NCBI GenBank assembly: GCA_023138875.1
Contig: JAGLOO010000028.1
Span: forward strand, 1 to 64,000
Source: Bacteroidales bacterium
GTDB lineage: Bacteria > Bacteroidota > Bacteroidia > Bacteroidales > GCA-2748055
DNA: 64,000 nt
Reading direction: 5' to 3'
The position numbers were made by a program, and so were the translations under genes. The notes beneath the pieces are model-generated. The model searched no databases, had not been told where the DNA came from, and worked only from the letters and a program-made list of their open reading frames with translations. Position 1 is the stretch's first letter. Each line of letters begins with the position of its first letter. Shown piece by piece: positions 33,881 to 43,886 of the stretch.

Positions 33881-36800
33881 ATGAGAAACATATTGTATCC
33901 TTGCCTTATTATTATTGTTTTCTATCTGCAGAGTCCCGCATTCGGACAACGAACCGATTCGTTCAAAGATGTACAGGCCCCTTATTATGCGCGCATTGTT
34001 AGTGACGAAACAGATATTTGTCTCGGGAATTCGGTGGAGGCTATCATCTTTTTTTCCGGTGGAACAGCTCCCTGGGATGTGGTGATCAATGATAAAGATG
34101 GAGAATATGTGGTCCTGGAAAATATAACAAATCCGTACACCTTGTGGCTAAAGCCCGAAGAGGACAACACGTATTATATTGCTTCAGTGGAGGACAGAAA
34201 GGGAATAAAAGGCGACTGCGAAGGAGAGGTTGTAGTGACTGTACATCTTTCCACACCTGTTTCCATCCAGATGGACAGGACTGCATACCTGTACAGTGAG
34301 CCTGGAGTTCTTCTTACGGCAATTCCTTCCGGAGGAGCGTTTTTCGGGAATGGAGTGTCCGGGAGTATGTTTTACCCCGGTATCGCAACACCGGTGGGTT
34401 CTCCCCACAATATTACCTGTACCTATACCAATCAGTATGGCTGTGTGAGCACGGATGAAATTGATATCCATGTGCTCTACGGAGCCGGTGACGTATACCT
34501 TCTCTCCGGAAATGATACCATAAACACAATATGTGATGACGCAGTAACCTATATCATCAAGGGTTCAAACCAGGATAACATTCCAGGATTATTTGAACTC
34601 AGGGAGGCAAATTCCACAGTGGCCATTCCAGGTCATATTAAGGATGAAGATCTCTTGGATGACATGGCTGATTTTGATCCTGACGGTCTTTCGGGAGCGT
34701 ATGATATTATTTACACTTATGGATTTCAGGAACTGACAGTGACCTCCTCTTACCGTTTCGTGGTGAATGACCTTGGAACCATTAAAATATTAGATCTTCC
34801 GGATGCTGTTTGCAAAAATGATGATCCCTATCCCCTGGTACCCGAGCTTAGTGAAAATGATCCCGGAGCCATTTATACATTCAGTGGTCCGGGTGTATCG
34901 GGGAACCAGGCAGATGGTTTTTTTTATGATCCGGGAGATCCGGATGCACCGGTTGGAAAGAATGAGATTACAATGGTTTATACCTCCTCCAATGGATGCT
35001 TAGCCACGACGACCCAGGTGGTGATAAATAAATTTGTTCCGGACGTGAAATTTTCACTCACTCCTGTTTGTCTGCCTGCGGATGGAGGTACAGTAACCTT
35101 CAACAACATGACCAGTGGAAAGTATTCAGTGGAAAGCTGGAGCTGGGATTTCGGTGATCCTGAGAGTGGTGACAATAATTACAGCGATCTTGAACATCCG
35201 GAGCACTTTTACGGGGAACCCGGATCGCGCCAGATCAGCCTGACCGCCACCACTACTGAAGGATGTGTAGTTCGTCATACTGAGGATACTGTTCTAACAG
35301 ACCAGCCGGTGGCCGATTTCACCTGGCTCACTGATTGTTTTGTCAGGGGGACAAAGACCGCAGTTGTAGACAGGTCCACCTCCACCTTCTCTGCCATCGA
35401 TACGTTTGTATGGACCTTTAAAACAGATAGAGGGGGAGTGCTGGGAGTGATCGGGACCAGTTCTACCACCGATACGGTTGAATTCCCGTTTACGTCGTTG
35501 GATAACTACCTCATCGAACTTCACATCCGGAACGAAGTTGGTTGCCAGGGTGAAGTAACCAAAGAGATTGTCCTGAAGCCTACTATCATGGTCACAGCCG
35601 CAGGGTATAACGAAAATTTTAACGGGGATAATACCAACTGGCTTTCAGGTTCAGAGGATCAGAACGAAAGCTGGACCCTGGATGTGCCTGATTTTACTGG
35701 TTTTGTGCAGGTCCCTGGCGACATGGCCTGGTATACCGACCTGCCGGCCACTTTCGGTTACCTGGAACAATCGTGGGTTGAAAGTCCCTGTTTTGACTTC
35801 AGTGAAGTAAAAAAACCACTCATCCAGCTGGATGTGATGAAAAGTTTTGTCCCGGGTGAGGATGGTGCTGTACTGCAATACCAGGAGTTTGTCAGTGAAG
35901 AATGGAAAATAGTCGGAAATGTGGGAGAGGGCATTAACTGGTATAATGAGACAGGGATCTCCAATGAACCGGGGGGAAGTAGTTTTGGCTGGGGACTGGA
36001 CCCTTTTAATCCCGATACCGATTGGGTGAATGCCGGACACGACCTGCATATGCTTGCAGGGAATCATCACGTGAAATTTCGGGTCACCATAGCCACTGGT
36101 GGCACACAGGAGATTGGAAATCAGGGATTTGCTTTTGACAATGTTTTCATTGGCGAACGCATCAGGCGATCCGTCCTGGAGCATTTTACAAATTCTGCTG
36201 ATGCAGCATCCAGGGAGGCGGATGGTGTGGTTGACACTTTTGCCATGGATCAATCCGGCAAGGTGATCGATCTGCAATATCATATGGATTATCCGGGATA
36301 TGATCCCATGAATGCGAACAATCCCTATCCGGCTTCCACACGATCATTTCAAAATGGTGTGCCGGGAGTGCCTTATGCGGTATTGAACGGGGGCACACAG
36401 CCCGATCACCGGTACGACTTTTCAGATCCTTCCAATGAGCCCGATGAAGAGACATTGAAGAAAGCCTCCCTTGAGATTCCGCTTTTCGAGGTTGTGCTTA
36501 CCGTGGATTGGCGGGAAAGCAGCCTGGAAACCACTGCCAGGGTAACCTGCATGGTGGATACCTTTGCCTCCTATCTGGATCTCTATGTGGCTGTGATCGA
36601 ATCTTCGGTAACTGCCTATACCGGGCTGAACCAGGATACCATGTTCAGAAATGTGGTCCTGGATATGTTGCCGACCCCGGCCGGAAAACTGCTGGGCAAT
36701 GAGTGGTACAATGGTAAAACAGATTCCAGGACCTATACCTGGGATTATGCAGCATATGTTGAGGATATAGAAGACCTGGCGGTGGTTGCCTTTGTGAAGG

Positions 36801-37132
36801 TCAGGGACAACGGACCGATTCTCCAGGTGGCCTCAAATTACCTCACACCACAGGTTGGTATCCCGGACAGGCGTAAAGAACCTGGTTCCCTGGTTATTTA
36901 TCCCAACCCGGCAGTGGATCATTTGTATGTCAATTTTGGCAGTCAAAATGAGAATGAAGGCCAGCTGATGATCATGGATCTGTCAGGAAAGGTCGTATTG
37001 ACCATGGACGTTCAGCCGGGATACAGCATTCATCAGCTGGATGTTTCCAACCTGTCACAGGGGATGTATATGATTTACTGGTTTGAGTCCGGTGTACTGA
37101 GGGGACGCAATAAGCTGGTCCGTACCCGTTGA
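33881..37132 (+). CDS. Large T9SS-secreted protein with PKD and Trx-like parts
   Basis: 1083 residues from ATG 33881 (MRNILYPCLIIIVFYLQSPAFGQ, signal peptide). Ig-like/adhesin-type repeats occupy about 25-390 (ICLGNSVEAIIFFSGGTAPWDV, FGNGVSGSMFYPG, FSGPGVSGNQADGFFYDPG). A PKD domain lies near 393-470 (ESWSWDFGDPESGDNNYSD), a jelly-roll/MAM-like part near 573-763 (DQNESWTLDVPDF, GFAFDNVFIGER), a thioredoxin-like or Omp28-like part near 765-863 (VLEHFTNSADAASREADG) and the T9SS sorting domain in the last 80 (LVIYPNPAVDHLYVNF). It should be exported to the cell surface. Last gene of the five-gene run; its stop TGA abuts the opposite stop of the flavodiiron gene (TGATCA). Confidence 0.82.
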   Translation: MRNILYPCLIIIVFYLQSPAFGQRTDSFKDVQAPYYARIVSDETDICLGNSVEAIIFFSGGTAPWDVVINDKDGEYVVLENITNPYTLWLKPEEDNTYYIASVEDRKGIKGDCEGEVVVTVHLSTPVSIQMDRTAYLYSEPGVLLTAIPSGGAFFGNGVSGSMFYPGIATPVGSPHNITCTYTNQYGCVSTDEIDIHVLYGAGDVYLLSGNDTINTICDDAVTYIIKGSNQDNIPGLFELREANSTVAIPGHIKDEDLLDDMADFDPDGLSGAYDIIYTYGFQELTVTSSYRFVVNDLGTIKILDLPDAVCKNDDPYPLVPELSENDPGAIYTFSGPGVSGNQADGFFYDPGDPDAPVGKNEITMVYTSSNGCLATTTQVVINKFVPDVKFSLTPVCLPADGGTVTFNNMTSGKYSVESWSWDFGDPESGDNNYSDLEHPEHFYGEPGSRQISLTATTTEGCVVRHTEDTVLTDQPVADFTWLTDCFVRGTKTAVVDRSTSTFSAIDTFVWTFKTDRGGVLGVIGTSSTTDTVEFPFTSLDNYLIELHIRNEVGCQGEVTKEIVLKPTIMVTAAGYNENFNGDNTNWLSGSEDQNESWTLDVPDFTGFVQVPGDMAWYTDLPATFGYLEQSWVESPCFDFSEVKKPLIQLDVMKSFVPGEDGAVLQYQEFVSEEWKIVGNVGEGINWYNETGISNEPGGSSFGWGLDPFNPDTDWVNAGHDLHMLAGNHHVKFRVTIATGGTQEIGNQGFAFDNVFIGERIRRSVLEHFTNSADAASREADGVVDTFAMDQSGKVIDLQYHMDYPGYDPMNANNPYPASTRSFQNGVPGVPYAVLNGGTQPDHRYDFSDPSNEPDEETLKKASLEIPLFEVVLTVDWRESSLETTARVTCMVDTFASYLDLYVAVIESSVTAYTGLNQDTMFRNVVLDMLPTPAGKLLGNEWYNGKTDSRTYTWDYAAYVEDIEDLAVVAFVKVRDNGPILQVASNYLTPQVGIPDRRKEPGSLVIYPNPAVDHLYVNFGSQNENEGQLMIMDLSGKVVLTMDVQPGYSIHQLDVSNLSQGMYMIYWFESGVLRGRNKLVRTR

Positions 37133-38341
37133 TCAGGAATCGGCCTGAAGTGCAAGGCCAAAGTCCTCACCCAGTCTTACCAGCCTGTCCGATTCTTCCC
37201 TGTCAGGGTAAAACCTGGCAGTCAGACCCTCAGTGACCACTTTCAGTTTCAGGTTTTTAAGGTGGTCCTCGATGAGTTTGACGGCTTCCCCACTCCAGCC
37301 AAAGGAACCGAAAGCAGCCGCAGGTTTTCCCTTGTCGCGGATGGGATTGATCACCGAAAATAGTTTGTAAACCGGGAGCAGTGTGTTCTGATTGATGGTT
37401 GGCGATCCAATGATGATGCCGTCGGCCCTGACCACATGCTCTTCCAGGTCACCGAGCAACATGGTTTCAATATCCACCAGGTCAACATGGATGTTCCCTG
37501 ACTTTTTCAAGCCTTCAGCCACCTGTACCGCCATCTCCTTTGTATAGCCGTAGGCAGAGATGTAGGCTACCAGTACCCTGTTGTCCTTCCGGGTATCTTC
37601 TATGTATTGCGCTGCTATTTTGCCTGATCGTTCCATTTTCTCCTTCCAGCTGGACCGCAGGATGGGGCCATGTCCGGGACATATCATATCAATGGGCAGG
37701 GATTTGATCTTTTCAATGGCCTTCAGGATGAATTTGCTAAAGGGCTTCAGGATAACATCGAAATAGTAATCAAAGGCTTCTGTGTAGTCTCCCACCAGGT
37801 CATCCATCATTTTCTCATCTGCATAATGAGCCCCAAAGGAATCGCAGGTAAATAGCAGGGCCTCTTCCTCAAGGTATGTATAAATGGAGTCGGGCCAGTG
37901 CAGGTTGGGTGCACCGATGACCCTCAGTTTTTTATCGCCCAGGTCGATCACATCTCCATCCTTTACCTTTTTTGACTGAAAGGGACGGTCCATCATCTCC
38001 CCCAGGTATGTTAGTGCCTGTCCGCTACCAACAACGGTAGCATTGGGAGCCAGCTCAAGCAGGTGCCTGAGTGATCCGGAATGATCGGGTTCGGTATGGT
38101 TGCAAATGATGTATTCAATCTCAGCGGGATCTGTAAGGGCGAGGAGCTTTTCCTTATATTCGGGCCAGAAAACCTCTTTCACGGTGTCGATGACAGCTTT
38201 CTTCCCGGCGTTGATAAAATAGGAGTTATAGGTGGTTCCGTATTTGGTTTCCATGACAATGTCGAAAGCGACCAAGTCGCGGTCCAGTACCCCGATCCAG
38301 CTCACATCTTCAGAAACCTTCAGTAGATTATTTTGATTCAT
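37133..38341 (-). CDS. fprA: Flavodiiron protein (oxygen or NO reductase, FprA type)
   Basis: 402 residues. The N-terminal metallo-beta-lactamase-like domain carries the diiron motif (CNHTEPDHSGSLRHLLE near 80-96, and CPGHGPILR near 224), and the C-terminal flavodoxin domain from about 250 (VLVAYISAYGYTKEMAVQVAEGL, IIIGSPTINQNTLLPVYKL). Such proteins reduce O2 to water or NO to N2O with electrons from rubredoxin or F420H2, protecting anaerobes. No rubredoxin gene is beside it. A single gene in its own direction, ending stop-to-stop with the large secreted protein. Confidence 0.92.
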   Translation of the reverse strand: MNQNNLLKVSEDVSWIGVLDRDLVAFDIVMETKYGTTYNSYFINAGKKAVIDTVKEVFWPEYKEKLLALTDPAEIEYIICNHTEPDHSGSLRHLLELAPNATVVGSGQALTYLGEMMDRPFQSKKVKDGDVIDLGDKKLRVIGAPNLHWPDSIYTYLEEEALLFTCDSFGAHYADEKMMDDLVGDYTEAFDYYFDVILKPFSKFILKAIEKIKSLPIDMICPGHGPILRSSWKEKMERSGKIAAQYIEDTRKDNRVLVAYISAYGYTKEMAVQVAEGLKKSGNIHVDLVDIETMLLGDLEEHVVRADGIIIGSPTINQNTLLPVYKLFSVINPIRDKGKPAAAFGSFGWSGEAVKLIEDHLKNLKLKVVTEGLTARFYPDREESDRLVRLGEDFGLALQADS

Positions 38342-38391
38342 TGTTCAGTCTGTTTCTTTTTAGGCTCAAATATAGGCAAAGTACAAATTTT

Positions 38392-39045
38392 TTATTTGAA
38401 CCGGGCCACCGGAGTTACACTGCCGATAACCTTCTGATTCAGTTCCACTTTGATCTCAGCATCAAGGGGAATAAATAGATCCAGCCTGGATCCGAATTTA
38501 ATAAAGCCCATCTCTTTACCCTGTATGGACTGTCCCTGGTCGATGGCGTAGCATCGGATCCTTCGGGCCACATAGCCTGCCACCTGTCTCACAAACAGGG
38601 GACCATACGGGGTTCTGATCCCAACGGAATACCTTTCATTGAGGGAGGATGATTTGGGATGCCGGGCCACCAGGTATTGACCGGGATGGTATTTAAGAAA
38701 ATCAATCTTACCATTTATTGGGAAATAGTTGATGTGTACATTGTGTATGCTCATGAATATGGAGACCTGCATGCAGCGGGCATTCAGGTACTCATCCTCG
38801 TGCACACGTTCGATGGCTACCACTTTTCCATCGGCCGGGGTGACGATGGTTTTCTCATCCAGGAAGGGTCGCCTGCTCGGAACACGGAAAAAGCGAAGGA
38901 CCAGGACCAGGATCAGGAGCGACGTAACTGAGGTGAGGTAGTTGACCTGGAAGGGAAGGAACCAAACTGACAATACTACCAGCACCAGCAGCACCAGCAC
39001 GGTGATGGCAACAATGACACGGCCTTCTCTGTGTATCCTGATCAT
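38392..39045 (-). CDS. psd: Phosphatidylserine decarboxylase (short, archaeal-type)
   Basis: 217 residues. It makes phosphatidylethanolamine in the membrane. Two hydrophobic stretches at the N-terminus (about 10-45), the conserved VTPADGKVVAIERVHEDEY (about 68-86), FMSIHNVHINYFP (about 96-108) and the self-cleavage site FIKFGSRLDLF (about 176-186, pyruvoyl from the Ser of GS). This matches the short PSD family that cleaves itself at the GS pair. Its start overlaps the cdsA stop by four bases, as fits two steps of phospholipid synthesis made from one mRNA. Confidence 0.92.
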   Translation of the reverse strand: MIRIHREGRVIVAITVLVLLVLVVLSVWFLPFQVNYLTSVTSLLILVLVLRFFRVPSRRPFLDEKTIVTPADGKVVAIERVHEDEYLNARCMQVSIFMSIHNVHINYFPINGKIDFLKYHPGQYLVARHPKSSSLNERYSVGIRTPYGPLFVRQVAGYVARRIRCYAIDQGQSIQGKEMGFIKFGSRLDLFIPLDAEIKVELNQKVIGSVTPVARFK

Positions 39046-39836
39046 TGGTACAGATGCATAAAGACTATTAATAACAGAACCAGGGGTGCCACAAACAACA
39101 GGGAATCGAACCGGTCCAGGATCCCGCCGTGACCGGGCAGGAGGTTTCCGGTGTTTTTTATATTTATTCTCCTTTTCAGACTTGATTCAAACAGATCGCC
39201 TATTAATCCGAATAGACTGATGATCATTGACAGAACAATCCATGTTCCACCCGCAAATTCACCTGTCAGTCTGAAAGTAAGCCAACCTCCAAGCAGTGTA
39301 AAAACTACCCCTCCAAAAAAACCTTCCCAGGTCTTTCCGGGTGACAGCCGGGGTGCTATTTTGTGTTTACCCATGAGGCTGCCCACAACGTAGGCAAAAA
39401 TATCGTTGATCCATACCAGCGCAATGACCGACAAGGGAAGAACAGGATGGTATGAATTGGTTTCACTGAACCAGCCCAGGGCATAAAAGGAGGTGAGGGG
39501 TATGGCAAGCCAGAACAGGGCCAGTGAACCGATATAACGGGAGTCTGACCAGAGATATCCGATGCTCCAGAGAAGCGCCGGCACGATGAACCAGAGGAGT
39601 GATATATGAAACTGCAGCCCCAGGTATGTAAGCGGCAACAGCAGTCCACCCGAAATTGCAACAAGACAGTGGGCGATATATTTCCTCTGGTTATATACGG
39701 AGAATAATTCTCTCAGGCTCAGTCCGTATACCAGCATGATCACCAGGAGAAAGGAGACGGGGCTGATGAGAATGGAACCTGCGATCAGAACGATGAGTGA
39801 GATTCCTGTGAGGGTGCGGAGCAGCAGTTCTTTCAA
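39042..39836 (-). CDS. cdsA: Phosphatidate cytidylyltransferase
   Basis: 264 residues, multi-pass inner-membrane enzyme that makes CDP-diacylglycerol. About eight hydrophobic segments; the family signature spans about 172-245, with SPGKTWEGFFGG, FGLIGDLFESSLKRRINIKNTGNLLPGHGGILDRFDS (read here with normal spacing). Both ends overlap neighbours by four bases: the DUF2007 gene upstream and psd downstream. Part of rsfS-ftsH-DUF2007-cdsA-psd. Confidence 0.94.
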   Translation of the reverse strand: MKELLLRTLTGISLIVLIAGSILISPVSFLLVIMLVYGLSLRELFSVYNQRKYIAHCLVAISGGLLLPLTYLGLQFHISLLWFIVPALLWSIGYLWSDSRYIGSLALFWLAIPLTSFYALGWFSETNSYHPVLPLSVIALVWINDIFAYVVGSLMGKHKIAPRLSPGKTWEGFFGGVVFTLLGGWLTFRLTGEFAGGTWIVLSMIISLFGLIGDLFESSLKRRINIKNTGNLLPGHGGILDRFDSLLFVAPLVLLLIVFMHLYQ

Positions 39837-40039
39837 TTTTCTTCAAATTCCCGGATCAGCATCTTGGCCCTGATCACCTCATCCCGGTGAACAAACAACT
39901 CAATGTCCCCAAACTTATATGCTGAATCCTGTTTATTAATGATGAAGGATTGGATGTTACGGTCGGTTAACATCTGCCGGACCAGTTCTGCCACATAGGG
40001 GCTGCCGGCGGAATAAATATGGACCAGGTCGGAAGCCAT
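39833..40039 (-). CDS. DUF2007-family small protein
   Basis: 68 residues. The wording SAGSPYVAELVRQMLTDRNI and DIELFVHRDEVIRAKMLIREF is the DUF2007 pattern (putative signal-transducing, PII-like fold). No membrane segment. It overlaps the ftsH stop by one base (TAATG) and the cdsA start by four, so it is translated as part of the operon. Its exact role is not known; the fixed place between ftsH and cdsA suggests work at the membrane or in lipid control. Confidence 0.85.
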   Translation of the reverse strand: MASDLVHIYSAGSPYVAELVRQMLTDRNIQSFIINKQDSAYKFGDIELFVHRDEVIRAKMLIREFEEN

Positions 40040-42147
40040 TATCCCGACTTTTCATCCTGGTCCACCTTATTGCTTGATTTTTTCTCAGCAACCGGATCCT
40101 TTTCCTCTTTCTCCTTTTTACTCCGGGTACTTTTTTTTATGGGCTTCGGATGTTTAGGCAACTCCTCTTCAGTGCTAGTGCTCCACGGCCTCTTCCCGAA
40201 GATCTGCTTCAGGTCATCACTGAAAATCACCTCCTTCTCCAGCAGGAGGTCAGCCAGTTGTTCCAATTCCTTCTTTTTCTTTTTCAGGATGGTTTTAGCC
40301 CGTTGGTACTGTACATCGATCAGGGTTTTCACCTCCTCATCTATGGTTTCGGCAGTCTTTTCACTATAAGGTTTGTTGAATGCAAAATCCTGTTGTCCGC
40401 TGGAATCATAGTAACTGAGGTTTCCGATCTTTTCGCTCATGCCGAAGAAAGTGATCATGGCATATGCCTGTTTAGTTATACGTTCCAGGTCGTTCAGGGC
40501 ACCAGTTGATATTTTGTTAAAGGTAAGCTCTTCGGAAGCACGCCCTCCCAGTGTGGCACACATCTCATCCAGCATCTGTTCTGTAGTGGTGATCTGCCGT
40601 TCTTCAGGCAGGTACCATGCAGCGCCCAGAGCCCGTCCACGTGGGATGATGGTCACTTTCACAAGCGGGTTGGCATATTCCAGCAACCAGCTTATGGTAG
40701 CGTGACCAGCCTCATGAAAGGCAATGGTCCGCTTCTCTTCCAGCTTGATGATCTTGTTCTTTTTTTCCAGGCCCCCGATGATCCGGTCTACTGCATCCAG
40801 GAAATCCTGGCGGTCCACCATTTTCTTGTTTTTCCTTGCGGCGATCAGGGCCGACTCGTTGCATACATTGGCGATATCGGCTCCCGAGAAACCCGGGGTT
40901 TGTTTGGCCAGGAACTCTACATCCACCGATTTGTCGATCTTGATGGGTTTCAAATGGACCTCGAAGATGGCCCTGCGCTCATTCAGATCGGGTAATTCCA
41001 CATGGATCTGCCGGTCAAAACGGCCAGCACGCAACAATGCCTTATCCAGTACATCTGCCCTGTTGGTCGCGGCAAGGATGATCACCCCGCTGTTGCTGCT
41101 GAATCCATCCATTTCTGTGAGCAACTGATTCAGGGTATTTTCGCGTTCATCATTGGAACCGAAATTGGGATTCCTTCCCCTGGCACGTCCCACGGCATCA
41201 ATCTCATCAATAAATACAATGCAGGGGGCTTTCTCCTTGGCCTGTTTGAACAGGTCCCTGACCCTGGATGCGCCGACACCCACGAACATCTCCACAAAAT
41301 CGGATCCCGACATGGAGAAGAAGGGTACATGTGCCTCACCGGCCACTGCCTTGGCGAGTAAGGTCTTTCCTGTGCCCGGAGGTCCCACCAGTAAAGCTCC
41401 TTTGGGGATCTTTCCACCCAGTTCGGTATATTTTTTCGGATTCTTCAGGAAATCAACAATCTCCCTGATCTCAATTTTCGCTTCTTCCAGACCGGCCACA
41501 TCACTGAAGTCGACCTTGACGTTGGTATCCTTGTCGAAGATCTGGGCTTTTGATTTCCCCACATTGAAAATACTACTGCCACCGGCTCCGCCACCACCGC
41601 CCATGCGTCGCAGCATATAGATCCAGATCCCCAGGATCAAAAGAAAGGGAAGGACCCAGAGCATGATCTCACCGAGGTAGTTCCTGCGGGTGACCGTGGT
41701 ATAGGAAGGTCGGTTATCCGAGGGTAAGTTGTTCATGACCTCATTCAACTCCTTGACAAACACATCCTGGCTGATGATAGAATAATAGTATTGCGGTACG
41801 GTTTGTCCCAGTACTGTGTTGGATTTCTGTGATTTGATATCATCGTACACGGGATCTGCAAGCTTGTCAGGTTTGATGTATATCTCCACCTTCTCCTTGT
41901 TCACGATGACGAGCTTTTCGATGTCGCCATTCTTCAGGATCTGGAAAAAACGATTTGAATCGATCTCCTTAAGTCCCCCACCCGAACTTAGCAACTGGAT
42001 GCCAATCATCACCAGCAGGATGATCCCGATGATCCAGTATGAATTGAATTTGGGTTTGAGATTACCCCCGGGTTTGAGATTATTACCGGGTTTGTTACCC
42101 GGGTTGCCTCCCGGTAAATTTCCAGGGTTATTTTTTTTATCTGCCAT
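40039..42147 (-). CDS. ftsH: ATP-dependent zinc metalloprotease FtsH
   Basis: 702 residues. A low-complexity Asn/Pro/Gly head (about 5-32), one membrane segment (about 35-53), a periplasmic domain, a second segment (about 160-180, [17 protein letters not shown]) and then AAA+ with Walker A GPPGTGKT and Walker [13 protein letters not shown], the SRH region, and the zinc protease domain with HEAGH (about 450-455). The tail is rich in Lys and Glu. It degrades membrane and misfolded proteins and in many bacteria controls lipid enzymes, which fits with cdsA and psd in the operon. rsfS lies 13 bases upstream. Confidence 0.96.
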   Translation of the reverse strand: MADKKNNPGNLPGGNPGNKPGNNLKPGGNLKPKFNSYWIIGIILLVMIGIQLLSSGGGLKEIDSNRFFQILKNGDIEKLVIVNKEKVEIYIKPDKLADPVYDDIKSQKSNTVLGQTVPQYYYSIISQDVFVKELNEVMNNLPSDNRPSYTTVTRRNYLGEIMLWVLPFLLILGIWIYMLRRMGGGGGAGGSSIFNVGKSKAQIFDKDTNVKVDFSDVAGLEEAKIEIREIVDFLKNPKKYTELGGKIPKGALLVGPPGTGKTLLAKAVAGEAHVPFFSMSGSDFVEMFVGVGASRVRDLFKQAKEKAPCIVFIDEIDAVGRARGRNPNFGSNDERENTLNQLLTEMDGFSSNSGVIILAATNRADVLDKALLRAGRFDRQIHVELPDLNERRAIFEVHLKPIKIDKSVDVEFLAKQTPGFSGADIANVCNESALIAARKNKKMVDRQDFLDAVDRIIGGLEKKNKIIKLEEKRTIAFHEAGHATISWLLEYANPLVKVTIIPRGRALGAAWYLPEERQITTTEQMLDEMCATLGGRASEELTFNKISTGALNDLERITKQAYAMITFFGMSEKIGNLSYYDSSGQQDFAFNKPYSEKTAETIDEEVKTLIDVQYQRAKTILKKKKKELEQLADLLLEKEVIFSDDLKQIFGKRPWSTSTEEELPKHPKPIKKSTRSKKEKEEKDPVAEKKSSNKVDQDEKSG

Positions 42148-42160
42148 ACAATGTTTTTTA

Positions 42161-42532
42161 CTATGCTTCTTTCACCTTGACTACTTTGCCGTCCGCCCAA
42201 AGCCCTTCCAGATTAAAGAAGGACCGGTACTCCTCCAGGAATATATGGACCAGGACATCAAAGAAATCTATTAATACCCACTGGCTGTTCTGGAGACCTT
42301 CTGTGTGGTGAGCACGAATTCCGGCGTTTTCCTTCAGTTTTTTCTCAATGGATCCGGTTATGGCACCCACCTGTGTAACGGACTCGCCGTGACAGATAAT
42401 GAAACTATCGCAGATGGAATTCTCAACCTGTGAAAGATCTATGGTTACTATCTGTTTTCCCTTCTTCTCCTGGATCGCATCAATAATCAACTGACTCTTC
42501 TGACCGACATTCATTGATTCGCTTTCCTCCAT
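42161..42532 (-). CDS. rsfS: Ribosomal silencing factor
   Basis: 123 residues from ATG 42532. The family pattern is clear: IIDAIQEKKGKQIVTIDLSQVENSICDSFIICHGES then WVLIDFFDVLVHIFLEEYRSFFNLEGLW. RsfS binds L14 and keeps the ribosomal subunits apart in slow growth. The frame reaches 42550 but that would be a TTG lying within the -7 box (42548-42555), so ATG 42532 with AAGG ahead of it is better. First gene of the ftsH-cdsA-psd operon. Confidence 0.93.
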   Translation of the reverse strand: MEESESMNVGQKSQLIIDAIQEKKGKQIVTIDLSQVENSICDSFIICHGESVTQVGAITGSIEKKLKENAGIRAHHTEGLQNSQWVLIDFFDVLVHIFLEEYRSFFNLEGLWADGKVVKVKEA

Positions 42533-42547
42533 CTGCCTTTTTAATGA

Positions 42548-42575
42548 CAAAGATAATGATTTTAGACGTTACAAA
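42548..42575 (-). promoter_or_regulatory. Probable promoter of the rsfS-ftsH operon
   Basis: A perfect -7 box TATCTTTG on the minus strand (42548-42555). TTTG at 42572-42575 is 16 bases upstream, shorter than the usual 19-20, so the -33 part is uncertain. The implied leader to ATG 42532 is about 10 bases. Confidence 0.45.
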
Positions 42576-42668
42576 TTCGTAAATTGAACACGCTACAATC
42601 ATCTGATTGGATAACATTTATGCGGTCCAATTGTTGTTTGCTTCAAAGTAATTGTCAAAAACTGTACC

Positions 42669-43406
42669 ATGGAGGTAAGATGGATCAAACTTGGCAGCGT
42701 CACATCGACCAATTCATACATTTCGGAGCTGATAAAGCAGGGGAAGGCTGGGGAGGGGCTAGTGGTTATTGCTGACTATCAGGAGGCTGGAAGGGGCCAG
42801 GGTGCCAATCGTTGGCAAAGCCGTAAGGGTGAGAACCTGTTAATGAGCACTCTTCTGTTTCCTGCATTTTTGTCAGCTTCACGGCAATTTCATATTTCCA
42901 GGATGGCATCGCTGGCCATCTGCGATACCATGGATCCCCTCGGACTGGATCCCCGGATAAAATGGCCCAATGATATTCTGATCCGCCAGGAGAAGATTGC
43001 CGGGATCCTCATCGAGCATGGAATTACCGGGAAAAACATCTCTCATACCATCATCGGGATCGGAATGAACCTGAACCAGTCAGACTTCCCCGAATTCCCT
43101 GTCAATGCCACATCACTGGCATTGGAAAAAGGGTTCACCCGGGAACCATTACTGGTGGCTGAAGACTTATTGAAACACCTTATGGCCAGGTATATCCAGC
43201 TGAAAGAAGGGCGTTCGGAGCTGCTGGAGCAGGAGTACCTGGAGCGGTTATTCCGGATACACCGACCTGCTTCTTTCCGGGCAAAAGGAAAGACTTTCAA
43301 TGGAGTTATCCGGGGTGTGAATGATTATGGTGAGTTACTTGTTGAACAGGGGGATCAGACTGTTTCCTATGGATTCCAGGAGATAGAATTAACGTTAGAA
43401 GGTTAG
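42669..43406 (+). CDS. birA: Biotin--[acetyl-CoA-carboxylase] ligase (no DNA-binding domain)
   Basis: 245 residues. It attaches biotin to carboxyl-carrier protein. Seen: SVTSTNSYISELI near 9-21, the biotinyl-AMP loop EAGRGQGANRWQS (about 42-54), KWPNDILIRQEKIAGILIE (about 98-116) and the C-terminal SH3-like domain. There is no N-terminal helix-turn-helix, so it is not a repressor as in E. coli. It diverges from rsfS. Confidence 0.93.
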   Translation: MEVRWIKLGSVTSTNSYISELIKQGKAGEGLVVIADYQEAGRGQGANRWQSRKGENLLMSTLLFPAFLSASRQFHISRMASLAICDTMDPLGLDPRIKWPNDILIRQEKIAGILIEHGITGKNISHTIIGIGMNLNQSDFPEFPVNATSLALEKGFTREPLLVAEDLLKHLMARYIQLKEGRSELLEQEYLERLFRIHRPASFRAKGKTFNGVIRGVNDYGELLVEQGDQTVSYGFQEIELTLEG

Positions 43407-43417
43407 TAGTTAGAAGA

Positions 43418-43831
43418 TTAGGAAGCGGAAAAATTGAAAGTTTCGATTTTGTTGATAAGTCCGTCCACAAACTTTTTAAGGGGTGCTTTGATCATGGGCA
43501 GAAGCATTTTATTCACATGTGGTTCGATGGTGATCTTCACTCTGGTATCATGCTCATTCATCTGCTTCAACTGAATCCATATGGAAAACTGGTAGGCTGA
43601 AAATTCCGGGATGGAGGCAATTTTGACCATCGAATGAGGTGTCCTTTCAATGATTTGCAGGCCGGTCCGACCCACCGGGTCCACATTAAAACTGCACCGG
43701 TCTTCAGACGATTCCCACCCGGTCACCCGGTCACCCGGCAGGAGGTCTTTGAAATTATTGAAATCCGAGATGAAGGCATAGATCTGCCGGTCACTGCTGG
43801 TGGATTTCCCGATTTTACTCTCAATTTTCAT
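43418..43831 (-). CDS. SRPBCC-fold (START-like) protein
   Basis: 137 residues. The fold is suggested by an N-terminal strand (IESKIGKSTSSDRQIYAFISDFNNFKDLLP), central strands (FNVDPVGRTGLQIIERTPHSMVKI) and a long C-terminal helix (PMIKAPLKKFVDGLINKIETF). These proteins bind hydrophobic ligands; nothing here tells which. It follows pyrE by 55 bases in the same direction and converges on birA. Confidence 0.75.
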   Translation of the reverse strand: MKIESKIGKSTSSDRQIYAFISDFNNFKDLLPGDRVTGWESSEDRCSFNVDPVGRTGLQIIERTPHSMVKIASIPEFSAYQFSIWIQLKQMNEHDTRVKITIEPHVNKMLLPMIKAPLKKFVDGLINKIETFNFSAS

Positions 43832-43886
43832 ATTCGTTATCCATAATAAATTTAATCAACACATCAATTTCGTTGCGAAATCCACC

